Shown one piece after another: positions 1-12,570 of a stretch of DNA of 64,000 bases (position 1 is its first letter; every line of letters starts with the position of its first letter). The notes beneath the pieces were generated by a model. The model was not told where the DNA came from. It did no database searches and saw only the letters and a program-made list of their open reading frames with translations. The DNA is from Owenia fusiformis (Eukaryota > Annelida > Polychaeta > Sabellida > Oweniidae), in assembly GCA_903813345.2 (NCBI GenBank), contig CAIIXF020000010.1, forward strand, positions 16,629,181 to 16,693,180. The letters run 5' to 3'. The position numbers and the translations under genes are program-made.

Positions 1-1535
1 ATTAGACACTTAAAGTCCTTGAATTCGATACAATTTGACGTGTGCCTGTCGTTGTAAAACCAGAAAATGATACATTCATAGTAAAATATACAATCTCTTA
101 AGAGACGTCATGTTTGATGGTGTAAAAGCCAAAGTTTACACTTTTAATTAGGACGTTGATGAGCACAGTAATTGAATCTAGCATGGCGTTAACATGTTCT
201 GTCTTCCAAATTCACGTATTTTTCAATGAACAATTGGGGGTGTTAAGTCTCACACGTTCGAGACGCGTGCCTTCAAATACCGGCAACGTTCAAATTTTCT
301 TGTCACCAGTTTTCATGATTTTTAGACAGGTATTTTTTGTAGGCTCAAGTTACTTTAACTGAAAACGTTTTGTCTTGCCCGGGGAAGGCCAGCTAATTAG
401 CGCAAAAATCAAACTTTTTGTACCCCTCCAGAACCCCTTATTATAACCATACAAAGGCGATTTTATAATTACTTGATATTTGGTATCATTTTACTGGTGA
501 ACGTCTGCAGAAGTAGAAAATTAATTTTAAAATGATTTATCACCCACAGCAAAAAACTAAATTGAAGCTTTTATGTGTAATGAATTTTAAAGTAACTTAA
601 TAAGTCAATCTATGAGAGTTTACCACGTATGATTATACTTTTTTTTTAATAAAATGTGTTGTAATTACTAAATATGCTAAAAGGATGTCAGATTAGAACA
701 GGTTGAAGTAAAAAAAAGTTAAGTGTCTACAGTACTGGCTGTACACAAACTGTTGTCATATTACTGGTTGTAAATGTCGTGTCAGATTGTGAAAATACGA
801 TATTCTAAAAGCATTTTGATTGTGTTGTCTCCTACTAATGTTTTTCAGATATAAAAATAAAGATTACAGTCTATATTACAATCTAAGTGGTGTCAAACTG
901 TGTTGAGAGTTGGTCTTTTGAACAATTTAATACTATTCAGACCCCCCCCCCCCTTTCTCGAGGAAATCCATGGGCGTATTGCCAGTTGCAAAATATATAA
1001 ACATAAAGACGTGTATTAGGATGAGTTAGTGATAGCCTATTACCCGGAAACTGGAAAGTCTGTTAGAGCTACCAGGCTATAATATGACTGGTCTAGGATC
1101 TTCTTGGAAAATTATTTACATTATCTAAATCAGTGTTCAAAAATATCCTATCAATTAGGTGCTGTTCAAAAAGTTTGCAGCAAAACCATAATAGTAAATA
1201 CATCCTTTTTTAACAGAGTATCATCTCTTTTCTTGAAATGAAATTATATAATTTTGGGGCTATTTGCTTAAAATAGACACAACCAAACGTTTCTCCGCGA
1301 GGTACACGAATCCCGATAAGAATTCACACCACAAAGAGGAATCACCAACTCGACTATAAGCCTTAAAAGTAAATTCACGCTATTTCAATCACACATGCTT
1401 ATAATTCAAAACACAGCGGGTGGTTGAATTCATCTTTTTAGAAAATCAAAATAATAAACAAACCAAATAACCCATATGAAACAAATTTCCCTAATAGACT
1501 GTAAGCCATTCTGTAGAAGTGCTCTAGAAATGCAA
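1..1535. other. AT-rich intergenic DNA, no gene seen
   Basis: Both strands contain only short, compositionally random open frames without recognisable motifs or convincing splice sites. A C-homopolymer lies near 942-953. Nothing here can be assigned a function. Confidence 0.6.
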
Positions 1536-2231
1536 CCTTCCTTACATGAAAGGTTACACATTCCAACCTATTTCAAACCATCTGTATGATTATACTGGAC
1601 ACTTTCTGGGTAGTTGGACTTTCTATAGGGGTGGCAGACGGCCCTCAGACCAATTAATACCCCTACCCCCAAAAAACCATGGGGGTACTTTAATACCACC
1701 CAATAAAAAGAATACTAATGCATGTCAGATATTCATTGTTTTATATTGGGTAGGGCATGTTATGGTTAATAAGTGCCAGAAATTTCCAATCTCTAACTTA
1801 TATGGTTACCATAGAAACAGTATTTATATCTCGAAATATTCTCAATTTGACCCCCTCCCAAATGTGTCCCTTTGTTCTCTAAGTGAAATATTTCAAAATC
1901 TGTTTGGATTTTATGGCTGCTACTTTGTCAAAATTTGTAATATTATGTCTATATTAACATTAAAACACTTAAAAGTTGATATAATGATCTTATAAATCAA
2001 TAATATTTATCAAATATAGTCACACATAGCTGCTTTCTGGGAAAAGTGGGCGTGGCACTTTTTGGTACTTGTGCGCTTGTTGCAGCATCAAATGAAAAAT
2101 ACAGATTACACTAACAATAATTGACATTTAATTAGCATCTACTAATGTTGTGTAACATTGTAATATGTTCATTATCATTATTAGACACTTTAAATATTTT
2201 ATATAAGTGTTATCCTGACCCTTCCCTATCA
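1536..2231 (+). repeat. Left arm of a ~700-bp inverted repeat pair
   Basis: This segment is repeated in reverse complement at 5450-6145 with only scattered differences. Both arms start with CCTTCCTTACATGAAAGG at their outer ends, and the left arm reads inward to GTTATCCTGACCCTTCCC. Both arms keep a matching open frame (left 1546-1995) containing HFLGSWTFYRGGRRPSD, but it has no family I recognise and is more likely incidental to repeat conservation than a real protein. I saw no clear target-site duplication. Confidence 0.85.
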
Positions 2232-3210
2232 TAAGTCATCAATGGTCTAATGAACTTTTAGTTTAAGTATTATAGGGTCCTCGGTCTTTTAAGCCTGTCA
2301 AGAGTCAAGTCTTACTTATTCATTGACTTGTTCCTAGAATATGAATGGATAAGTTCAAGTCATCTAGAGCTATTCAAGTCATCTATGCTTCTTCAACAAT
2401 GTTCAATATTTAGAACCATTCTACCATGTTTACTGCAATTGAAAAGTAATGAACAGTTCAATCCTTTTGGTATGATATTTGATGCTAGTGTGAATTGCAT
2501 AACATTTATGATTAAACTTAAATGAACTAATCTAACTCTGGCTATTAACCCTTCCCTAGTATCCTTCACATAACCTCTAAATCATCTTCATATCCATGGC
2601 CTAAATGGGGAAGGAGGGAGGGGTTACAAATAGTGACCGAGGATAATTTGAATCAAAGCAAGAATATGTAATACTCAAAACTAGAAAAATTAGAAACCAT
2701 TTATACCCTTCCTAATATTTTGCCTAATACATAACACTAAAATCTATTTTGCCAGACACTTGCTGATTCTTTTATCAATACCTCAACATCAGGCAATGCA
2801 TGATCTATCCAATGGATTAAAGATTATACTTGATTCTAATTAATTTTTCGTATGAATTGCATAGAGCATCATTTTGCAGTTATGATAAAATGCATCCATT
2901 CATTCATTGGCTCTAGTTAACAAAAAAGCTATTCTCTGGAAGGTACAGTATAACTTCTATTACCCTGCGTGCAGAGTCTAGTTAAACTACAGACGAAGCT
3001 CTCTTTTAAGAAGTGAAGTCAAACAAATGCAAAGGGTAAATTTCTATTAGTATTTAGCAAAATAATTGCAAGATAAACAATTTACACATGTTTCTGATAT
3101 GCTGTATTTTCAATGATTCCTTCAATAGTGGTTCGGTATATGTTTTTGAAATACTTCATATAATTCCTAAACAAATCTGTTTAGTGTATGAAATCAAAAA
3201 AGTAGATACA
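2232..3210. other. Intergenic, no gene seen
   Basis: AT-rich DNA between the left inverted arm and the nested palindromic element. No coding or RNA feature is apparent. Confidence 0.5.
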
Positions 3211-4506
3211 TTTGTCCCATACTTGGACGTGTTTCAGATACATATAGCAGGTTTATAAATACTTATATTTTCATCAGCGGGCAGATATAGCTAATGTCCC
3301 TGCCTGAGAGGGCAGATATATTACACCTGCCCACTAAGTCATAATCATCATTTGTGTATGATTAGCAATGAGGGAAGTAGCATACTTAATACATATGTTA
3401 ATAATCAAGGATTCGAGAATATGTGGATGAATACTTAAAAAACAGGAGAATCCTCCTAAGGCCAAGAAAACAAAATTAGTCATGAATACATTCATGTGGT
3501 TGTATTCTTTCTAACTCTGGCCAATTGAACAATGTGAACCAGATAAGAAAGATTGATATGGGATAACAAAAATCTTTAAAAATTTGGGTAAAACATAAAT
3601 ATTTTAAAATTGCTTGTTTTTCATCATTACTTCGATCTCCAAACTCCAAAAATTGAGTGTTACAAATTGTTTCAAGTTAAAGTATGCCTAATTTCATGAG
3701 CAAACTAGTAATCTTGTTGGATATTTTTCCTCGACAGTGCCTTATGTTATTCATCTATATACAAACTACTAGATTCCAAATGCTATTTTACAGGATGGGT
3801 GTTCATGAAAGTAACACTAAACATCAATTTTGTCATAAACTGAACAATGCAGCTAATTGATTCTCCCATCTAAGCAACAGAGCCTCTTTAATATATTGTA
3901 ATTTCAAAATTGCCTCTAATGAAGTTCTTCAATCAAATCTAAAATGGACACAACTGGTAATATCTTTATACCATATGAGTAGAATGTTTGTTTCTTTCAA
4001 ATTCATGCTTTCGTTAGAAACATGGATAGCACTAATTCATAGTTTTGATTCATATTTAAAATGGTGTGCATTATATATGAGGTTTCATTAATGGGAAGTT
4101 TATAATACAGGGAAATACAATATATCTGAGGGAAATACAATATACCTCCCCGAGGGGTTGAGGGTACAATATTGTATTTCCCAAGGGTTATACCTTGTAC
4201 CCAAAATTATTTATCATATACGAAAATATGAGAAATTGCACAGAATGAAATTCCTGCAGGGGATTACTGAGCGGGTGATAAACCTGGCGATACATAGAGA
4301 TTATCCTATATGCAGGTTCAGGATATTGGAACTATCCCGATTCAAATATAATATATCTGCCCAAGGGTGATTATGACGGAGTGGGCAGATATACTATATC
4401 TGCCCGCTCGCAACAGAACGTAAAGCTATATCTGCCCGCTGATGAAAATATAAGTTTTTGCAAACCTGCTTCATGTACCTGAAACACGACCAAGTATGGG
4501 ATAAAG
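3211..4506. mobile_element. Palindrome-rich non-autonomous element, copy 1
   Basis: The two ends are inverted copies of about 130 bp. The left end reads TCCCATACTTGGACGTGTTT followed by a stretch ending TCATCAGCGGGCAGATATAG, and the right end (4385-4506) carries the reverse complement. The interior holds GC-rich hairpins built from GGGCAGATATA-like stems and a segment ending TATCCTATATGCAGGTTCAG (about 4301-4321). The same modules recur at 35776-36325, which shows this is a dispersed family. The interior is degenerate relative to that copy, and no intact transposase is present. It is nested between the two ~700-bp inverted arms. Confidence 0.7.
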
Positions 4507-4694
4507 AGGGATATGCAGTACATGTATATCCCCACTCACCTAAGGTATCAATTATATTCATGCATTTTATTTACCTATAACACTAAATATAGGATAAATA
4601 ACTTTTACTGACAAATTGTATAAGTGCATGATTACATTAGTCACAACTACTCACTAAAAGGATAACTTATTGCATGAAGAAATGTAATTCTTCA

Positions 4695-4783
4695 TGAAGA
4701 TTTCAAATATGATATCACTTATTTGACTGAATTTTGAATTTTTAATGATGTAAAGCAAGATTATTTCTACTTGCACCTAAGTC
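4695..4783 (+). repeat. 3' fragment of the AGATGCGAGTAG MITE family
   Basis: The fragment matches the end of the MITE at 25691-26097: a block around AAATATGATATCA, a TTTGACTGAATTTTGAATTT-like block, then TTTCTACTTGCACCTAAGTC as a decayed terminal inverted repeat. The 5' part is missing. Confidence 0.55.
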
Positions 4784-5449
4784 TATTTCATTGTATAAGT
4801 CAACAATTAATAAGGCAAATACATATCACTGGCTTCCTTGATTCATTTAGATTCCTTGCACTTTTAAAATTATCAATAATTCATATAGGGTTGAACTATC
4901 GAATAATGAAAACGTTGCAAATGATGTGATAGAAGTTTTTATACTATTTAGCTTGGAAATGTTGCTGATATAGTTTTAATGTGATTTTAGGAGATTAAAT
5001 GTTCTACCGAGGAACTTTGATTATGTTCAATTTTCTATGATCTTTAACTTTCTGAAAAAGGTCGTGCTAAATTCTCATTGAGACGATGTTAAAAACCTGT
5101 TGACTTCCTAAATGTTGAATTCTTTTGATTGTCATGAATTTAAGGTTCACACAAAATCTGAAGATCATCTAGTTTCAAACACAATCTGAATCTCATTAAG
5201 TTTGATGCGAAAGCAGTTTTAATTTAATCCAAAATAACAAATATGGTAAATCAATATGTGTCTATGGTAGATGGTAGTGTGTAGTCCAACCAGCACAAGT
5301 GCTGCCATCTACCTATCCATTCATCAGTTTAGCACCTAATAAGGTCAGTACTCATGGTAAAGCTTTTGTACCTTGTCTATGGTAAAAATAAATCAAACAG
5401 AAATGTTAACTAGACACGATTGGTAATGCCCACCTTGAAGGGTGTAGGG

Positions 5450-6145
5450 ATAAAGGGAAAGGTCAGGATAACACTTATATAAAATATTTAAAGTGTCTAA
5501 TAATGATAATGAACATATTACAATGTTACACAACATAAGTAGATGCTAATTAAATGTCAATTGTTGTTAGTATAATATGTATTTTTCATTTAATGCTGCA
5601 ACAAGTACACACATACCAAAAAGTGCCACGCCCACTTTTCCCTAAAAGCAGCTATGTGTGACTATATTTGATAAATATTATTGATTTATAGGATCATTAT
5701 GAACACTTTTCAGTGTTTAAATGTTGAAATATACATATTGATACAATTTTTGACAAAGTAGCAGCCATAAAATCCAAACAGATTTGCAAATATTTCACTT
5801 TGAGAACAAAGGGACACATCTGGGAGGGGGTCAAATTGAGAATATTTCGAGATATAAATACTGTTTCTATGGTAACCATATAAGTTAGAGATTGGAAATT
5901 TCTGGCACTATCTAACCATAACATGCCCTACCCGATATAAAACAATGAATATCTGACATGCGTTAGTATTCTTTTTATTGGGTGGTATTAAAGTACCCCC
6001 ATGGTTTTTTGGGGGTAGGGGTATAAATTTGTCTGAGGGCCGTCTGCCACCCCTATAGAAAGTCCAACTACCCAGAAAGTGTCTAGTATCATCATACAGA
6101 TGGTTTGAAATAGGTTGGAATGTGTAACCTTTCATGTAAGGAAGG
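5450..6145 (-). repeat. Right arm of a ~700-bp inverted repeat pair
   Basis: Reverse complement of 1536-2231. On the minus strand it carries the counterpart of the left-arm open frame (5908-6135), but small differences split the frame here into two shorter pieces, arguing against a functional protein. The ~3.2 kb between the arms contains the nested palindromic element at 3211-4506. Confidence 0.85.
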
Positions 6146-7112
6146 AGTTACAAGTATCAGAGTGGGCCGTAGTCTATAATCATATTTGTAAGTTGCTGAT
6201 TTTGATACATTCACCTTAATGTAAAATGTGACAATTGCAACATCGTCATTCACGATTCACGGAATCAAATTTATTCATCAGTCAACAGTAAGCCAGGCAC
6301 GATTTCGGCAAATCGAAGCAGAATGATAATGTAGATTATAAAATAGTTATATGATATAATCTGACCAATCGTCGTCTACCATTTGAGTTTGAAATGTGAT
6401 AAACGTAAATATATGCTGGATTTGAAACATCGATCGCAAAATAGGCTTGTTTTTCAGGAAATTATTTTTGTCACTAACTTTGGCCGGCGGATAGTTTTTG
6501 TTTAAGTCAATATGTCAAGTTAAACTCAACTATAGTTTAATGTTTTCGATTACGCGTCCATTTCGTCTCAAATTTTCACAATTTTCAGAATTACTTTTTT
6601 CTAGTGTACTGAGTAAAAGTGTAAGATAATGAATATTAAAGCTGTTCCTTATTATCTCCCACGGGATACAGTAAGCTTTATCTAAGAAGTGCTATGATGG
6701 ATACACCCCGACTTAGACGAGGTAGACATCATCCCGGTAATCCTTTAACATATGAAACCGCATAACCAGACCACGTGACTGGTACAGACCAATTAGATGG
6801 TGGGGTTGACTCGAAAATATGGGATTATAGGGGTTCATTGTTCTATGTACTATCTGTCTCGGAATTACCAAGATGAATTATTTATTTAACTGGCTAACAA
6901 TTGAATTCCATCAAATCTTCCCACCATCTGGCTAGAATATGGCGTGCAAAAAGAGATACCATGGCTTTGGGTATATGAGATGAAGAGCCATTGTAAATGA
7001 GGTTTCAATCTTTGAACTAGATAAGAGAGCCAAGCGCAAGAAAGGAATTATGCCTAATGAAGTACTCGTAAATGAATGGAGGAGTCAAATTAAGGCATTT
7101 TTGAGAGCAATC
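6146..7112. other. Intergenic, no gene seen
   Basis: No gene, RNA or clear repeat is identified in this stretch. Confidence 0.5.
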
Positions 7113-7192
7113 CATTGGATTGTACTGTGCGGCATTGGACTGTACTGTGCGGCATTGGACTGTACGGCCCGGCATTGGACTGTACGATGCGG
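7113..7192 (+). repeat. Minisatellite, 4 x 20 bp
   Basis: Four head-to-tail copies of a 20-bp unit close to CATTGGACTGTACTGTGCGG. The first two are nearly identical and the last two carry substitutions. A separate short GCAGT pentamer run lies near 7463-7495. Confidence 0.9.
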
Positions 7193-9551
7193 GATTTTAT
7201 TTCAATGGATTCCGTCATGATGCTTTATTGTGACCCAGTGTTTAACGGTTGACCTAGCCTAATGAAAAATCAATATAAAAGTGGTTAAATTAATAATGAA
7301 TAAAATCCAATAAAAAATCAAACGTTCTAAGAAGTAAAAAAATATGTGATATTTTGAGAGATAAAAATGTTTTATTAAACTTTTTACGGTGGTCTCCAGT
7401 AATTTCGGACGTCTCTGTTCCATGTACTGAATATTTCTAATTTGTTTTTTTTTCTAGTTGCAATGCAGTGCAGTGCAGTGTCGTGCAGTGTAGTGTATAT
7501 TTTGGTAAAGTAATTTGAAACACCCGGCTGGTCGCATTGGTCGGACTAAATGCGATTCACCTTTTACAACCTTCTGCGACAGACTCCAATGCATGAAACA
7601 AGTACAACTTTTTAGCTTTGGATAGATAATATTAAAAATTATGTAAACAAGAGTTTGAATGGAACAACAGGATACTGTATAATGCATTAAAACCGTCCAA
7701 TATAAAGTAAATCTTTGCAATTCCGGTCCACTGTGAATTAGAATCCACATGGGTCTAACTATCATAGACCTCAGTTCCATCCTCAATGCAACGTGATAAA
7801 TAAGGTAAGGTGCGATTCGATTTTTTCTCTTGACTATTTTTTTTATGAAATACCATTTCGGCAGCTCGGCTCCTACTCTCCCGAAAGAATAGTCTGACAT
7901 CAGAATGATGAAATACACTTGTTGTGCAGAAAACACTGTCGGAATTATTAATCAACTGATCGAAATGGGCGTTTTGAATTTTAAGAAGTATTAATAAAAA
8001 CCACCCTCTTCTTTTCATGTTCGGGATGGCTCTCATTTTCTGATAAATGACTATCATTAGGAAAATCTAGGCCCTCCCCTAATTGGATAAACCGTGTGAA
8101 ATTGATTTAAATTATATTTTGCGGAAATAAGAGCATTGTTAATAAATATAAAAACCGACGGGATTGTTGACCCTTGGTATTTGCCTCAGAGAAGATTCGT
8201 TTTCAATTATAATTTCTCTATCATAGAGATCAGATTTGAATAGACATTTGACTATATTTTTTTTTGTTTTACTAACTAGTGATCATTACCCTTATGAAAA
8301 TGAAAATTAATGTAAAATCATCCATAGATTAGTCAAACATTATTCAAAAATTCAAAAGAAAATACGACATGCACAATATGAAAAATGTACAAAATCAGGT
8401 TTAAACCATGCCATATTGAGCAAAAACACCAGAAGGAGGTCAATTCGGTTTAAATCCGATTAAAAAATGTTTTGATATAATTGGCATTCCTTTCTATCAA
8501 TTTCAAAAACGTGCGTTCTCTAGCTACCACTTACATTTTCAAAAAGGACATTAGATGTTCTTTAAAAGTGATTGTCGGATTCCGCGTCATTTTAATTAGA
8601 ACTGGATTTAATGCATGACAAACCACATGATTTACACGCAGAGCCATTAACCCGATTAGTTTTACCCGAAATACATGGATGATACTATTTTTTGTTCAGG
8701 GAAATCGTTTAAAACATTGATTGTTCATATATTATAATCGAATGGACCATATGCATGAATGATGACAGAGTGGTTTTCCTGTGGTCATACACCACGCACG
8801 TTAGAAAACATAGCTAAAGACCAACAAATATAAAATAACAATTGATGATTGTGCCGATTAGAGATCGTCATTTGACGTGACTGGTTGTCATTATATTTTG
8901 ACATGATTTTATTTTTTTGACGATGGCTGAGGTCGATTTAAACAATTAGCACTTAGAAATAGATGTAAGGCCGAGAATGCGCCGACCCAGAGAATCTGTC
9001 TGTCTCTCTAGCAATGCGCCAATACCACACAACTGACGATTGATATTATTTGTAAATGCATCTAGGTCAATTGAAGGCATTTTGTAAAAAAATGAAAGTT
9101 TATGGGGCGTGGGAAACATGTTTTGAATTTTTATTCACGACCATGAGATTACGACCTTGATATTTTCCCTCACATTATTTTCAGTTCGGCCACGTGATGA
9201 ATAAAAGAACTGTTGTTAAGCGTCCCTCCATTTTGTAATTCGAAATACTTACATCACTGATTACAAAAAGTGTAATTCGATATTTTCCCAGAGTAGGCGT
9301 TGGTTTGATAAACATATATTTAATATTTATAAACTGCAGATCTGAACAAGTACACCCTTCTATCATACTAGTATTCGGAGAATCTTGAGGGGCGTGGCCA
9401 TGTTCTAAGATTAGGCGAGGCAAATTTTGACTGATCCGAAGGATTTGGATTTCATTTCCATTTTCGTGAGGTAGCTGGCTCGCCTACCCCATGCCTAACT
9501 AACCCTATGGTCTTTCCGAATCCTTTATCCCAACCCTGCTTACAATAACCC
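7193..9551. other. Intergenic, no gene seen
   Basis: A minus-strand open frame at 7454-7936 is the longest here. It runs into the GCAGT pentamer repeat, overlaps another open frame at 7755-8057 and shows no domain, so I do not call it a gene. Otherwise the stretch is AT-rich and featureless. Confidence 0.5.
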
Positions 9552-9743
9552 ACATGCCAATAGGTAGTTACCAGTTTCACCACCAGGTGGCTAATTCTGG
9601 CCAGATGACATGGCAGGAATATCTGAAAGTTCCATTAAACTTAAACATTCATCAGTTCTAGTGAATTAATTTTCATATAATCTATGTATCAGATAGTTAT
9701 ACAAATGAAAATGTAAATCAAGCTTATTTCTACTCGCATCTAG
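9552..9743 (+). mobile_element. MITE, AGATGCGAGTAG family (internally deleted copy)
   Basis: It begins with a decayed end followed by TAGGTAGTTACCAGTTTCAC and CACCAGGTGG, and ends with TTTCTACTCGCATCTAGTCT. The middle of the full-length copies (25691-26097 and 34155-34569) is missing. The terminal inverted repeat is about 13 bp (AGATGCGAGTAG/CTACTCGCATCT). Confidence 0.75.
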
Positions 9744-11349
9744 TCTATCATATGAGTGAGTATAACTTACAACCTTGTTGGATTGAGGGGTTTCAAATTA
9801 GCGTCCTTCAATCTTGATATGAGAAATATAATTTTGTCGAAGAAGATAAATAATTGAGATTCAACTTCGCGAGTGAATTTAGGAACAGATGGAATAATAT
9901 GACTAACACAATGGTAACTGATTGTTGGAATTATCTGAACGCTAATGAAGAGAGGCAGAGGGGAAGCTGAACCTAAATTATCTGTCTAAAGTGATTCCAG
10001 TGTAACACATCTATAATACACTGATAACCAATTATATTAGGATTACAGAATATATCACCGTTAACCCTAACAGCTGATAGTAAAATAGATCTTAATAAAT
10101 GTAATATACATTAACTTAATTATTGTAATTTTGTGTTGTTTTAACGTTGTGCATTTTACTTTCCCATTATCCTGGAAATGTTTTGGTGATGTGAACTAGT
10201 TTAGTAACTAAAAATTAGTTAGCTAAAAAATAGTGTGACGGGCTTATAACTGAGAGCAATTAGTTTTTTTTTATAAAGGCCGGTTGATTTGTGGCTAGCC
10301 TGTGTCGGTTTTTGTAAAATCTATATGGTCAATGAATAATAAATATTAATAAACTAATTGGAATATTAATTAATATTTAATATAATATTTACGAAATTAT
10401 ATGTTTTGAATTTATTATTTTGTTGGAAATCGGGTTTTTATTAATTCTTACACCACCCACTGCTAGCAATTTGAACTTTACTTTAAATAACCGCCATTTA
10501 ATAATAGGATAATGTTTTATTGCCTGAAAATATAAAATAGTTTTACTACCATGACTGCTTACGATGTTTTCCAAGATCGCTGAAAATGACAGATGGAATG
10601 GAATATTTTACGAAATTGCACAAACTGTCTTTTTATATGGACACTAATACCGAGTTCAAATATTCTAGACGTGACAATTAATTGTTTTGGCAAAATATTC
10701 ATTATTTTCAACCATTAAAAGCTAAATGATGTATTAGCGTTGTAGCATATTACTCTCGTGGGACCTGGATTAAGTGTGAAATAATGTTCCTCATATACTC
10801 GTAAATTAAATTCATATTGAAACATCTCAGCTTCTGAGTGTGTATATATAATTTACGTACTTCCTTATTGTATTGTATACACTACTTTGATATGATTATC
10901 ATATGGTATTTCTCTTTAACTGGGTAGACACTGGGATGATATGAAATGTACTTGACGGAATGAATAACCACGCTAGAAATCAAATATTATAAGCTAAGAA
11001 ACATCTGTAAAATATTACTTGAAAATAACCTATTAAAAGTAAAATGAAATTGTAAATAACACTTTTAGAATAAGATGCAGTTTTTAAATCATTTATGTTT
11101 ATATATCTTGTATTGTTATTTATGGTTCAGAAGACAAATATATCTAACAAGTTTGCATTTGCATGACATATATCGAAGTATCCAAGAATGAGGAGGATGT
11201 GTAATACATGTAAGTAACTCACCTATTTCGATTTATGTAGAAATTGTATTCTACCATGTACTTGTCGTCGAGGTATTAGTAACCCCCATCACGCCGACAT
11301 CGCTTGACAATTTTTCTGTGTAGTGTTGACGATTTGTTAGTTCATACAC
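9744..11349. other. Intergenic, no gene seen
   Basis: AT-rich DNA with no supported coding or RNA feature. Confidence 0.5.
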
Positions 11350-11570
11350 AGTCGTAAGTGTTGGTGGTACTGACGAACTTGGGTTGACGTCCTCACAATA
11401 TCGTTTGTTTATAAGTTTTGGTGTGGGGCTGACGAATTTGGGTTGACGTCCTTACACTGTCGTTTGTTTGTCAGTTTTGGTGTGGTGCTGACGAGTTGAC
11501 GTCCTTACGTTGTCGTTTGTTTATAAGCGTTGGTGCGGTGCTGACGAACTTCAGTTGACTGTCGTGCGAT
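11350..11570 (+). repeat. Tandem repeat, ~60-bp unit, about 4 copies
   Basis: Diverged head-to-tail units contain TTGGTGTGGTGCTGACGAA, GGGTTGACGTCCTTAC and TCGTTTGTTTATAAG. The array is locally richer in G and T on this strand. Three units carry a TTGACGTCC core resembling half of a CRE-type site, but that may be fortuitous. Confidence 0.8.
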
Positions 11571-12426
11571 GTTAAATCGTTCGTGTTTTTGCTAGATTTG
11601 CCAATATTTATTAATTTTTGTCACATTCGGTTCATTTTCTTAACTTGTAACATAACTCTTGACGTCAAATTACTAAAATAAGTTGTAGATCAGTTTACTA
11701 ACCGCCGATTGCTAAAGGAACCACGAACTTTCCCCTACTCATACTCCGTGGAATGCATTATTTATAATGTCAGTATCATACAACATTTCAGATATTGCTT
11801 TGGGAGGTTTTAACATGAAGCCAATAGCATCGTGATCCCAATGATGTTCCTCAGAAGTCACATTTGCCGATATTTGGTCCCTTTTGGGAGCACTATATGG
11901 GAATTGAATTATTGAAGCTTTGCTGTTGGCCTTCTGTTGTAGCTTATCTCACCGACAGCTGGACTACACTTCCTTATGAAAATGTTAATCTTTTGATCAT
12001 ATGTTGATCTAAATCGTTGATCCCCCTAAATATCTTCCCTCGTTGATTCTCCTCCTGCCATTAGAGCCAATCTAAAAGCATCGGCGATGTTAGTAGATTT
12101 ATAGTCAGTCCCCGTGACTTCTCCCTTTACCGGATATCTATTAGCTATTGTTTCGCTAATAATAATCACCGGTTCTGGTTATTGGTATATAAACGCTTTG
12201 GGAAGATAGAAGCATTGATTATGCTGATTAGTGGAATTGTCTGCTCAGCCGCGATGATTGGCTGGATAGTAGCTCTCCGAAGGGACCTTAGTCATCACTA
12301 GAGGCACATTTCTTATGCCTCCGTTCAGGGAATAATCTAGTCTCCGTAGCAAGCATTCTATGTAGCATCACTTTGATCTGTCGGACTTTCGTTTTGGATG
12401 TAGAGAAACGATAGGATAGATAGGTC
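11571..12426. other. Intergenic with one unassigned open stretch
   Basis: No intact gene is called. On the plus strand one frame is free of stops from about 12063 to 12299. It ends in a hydrophobic run (LIMLISGIVCSAAMIGWIVA) followed by RRDLSHH and a stop. It lacks a start codon and I recognise no family. It may be a decayed membrane-protein exon or chance. Confidence 0.3.
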
Positions 12427-12570
12427 ACATTTTGAAAAATTCCAGGGGGGGGGTTTACTTGTGACAATTTTGGTCCAAAAATGGCCAAAATAACTCAGAA
12501 TGGTGAAAAACTGCATGATTTTGAAAGATTTTTTTGGCCAGGGGGGGGGGGGTCCCTGGCTACGGGCCTG
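12427..12570 (+). repeat. G-run interspersed repeat, copy 1
   Basis: It starts with TTTGAAAAATTCCAGGGGGG, continues with TGTGACAATTTTGGTCCAAA and ends with a second G-run followed by CTGGCTACGGGCCTG. An inverted copy lies at 24807-24991. The two poly-G runs flanking an A/T-rich core define the family. Confidence 0.8.

Noticed and set aside
1546-1995. 149-codon frame conserved in both inverted arms
   Set aside because: Conservation is explained by the DNA repeat; the other arm breaks the frame and no domain is visible.
7454-7936. 160-codon minus-strand open frame
   Set aside because: It ends in a pentamer repeat, shows no recognisable domain or splice context, and has AT-driven composition.
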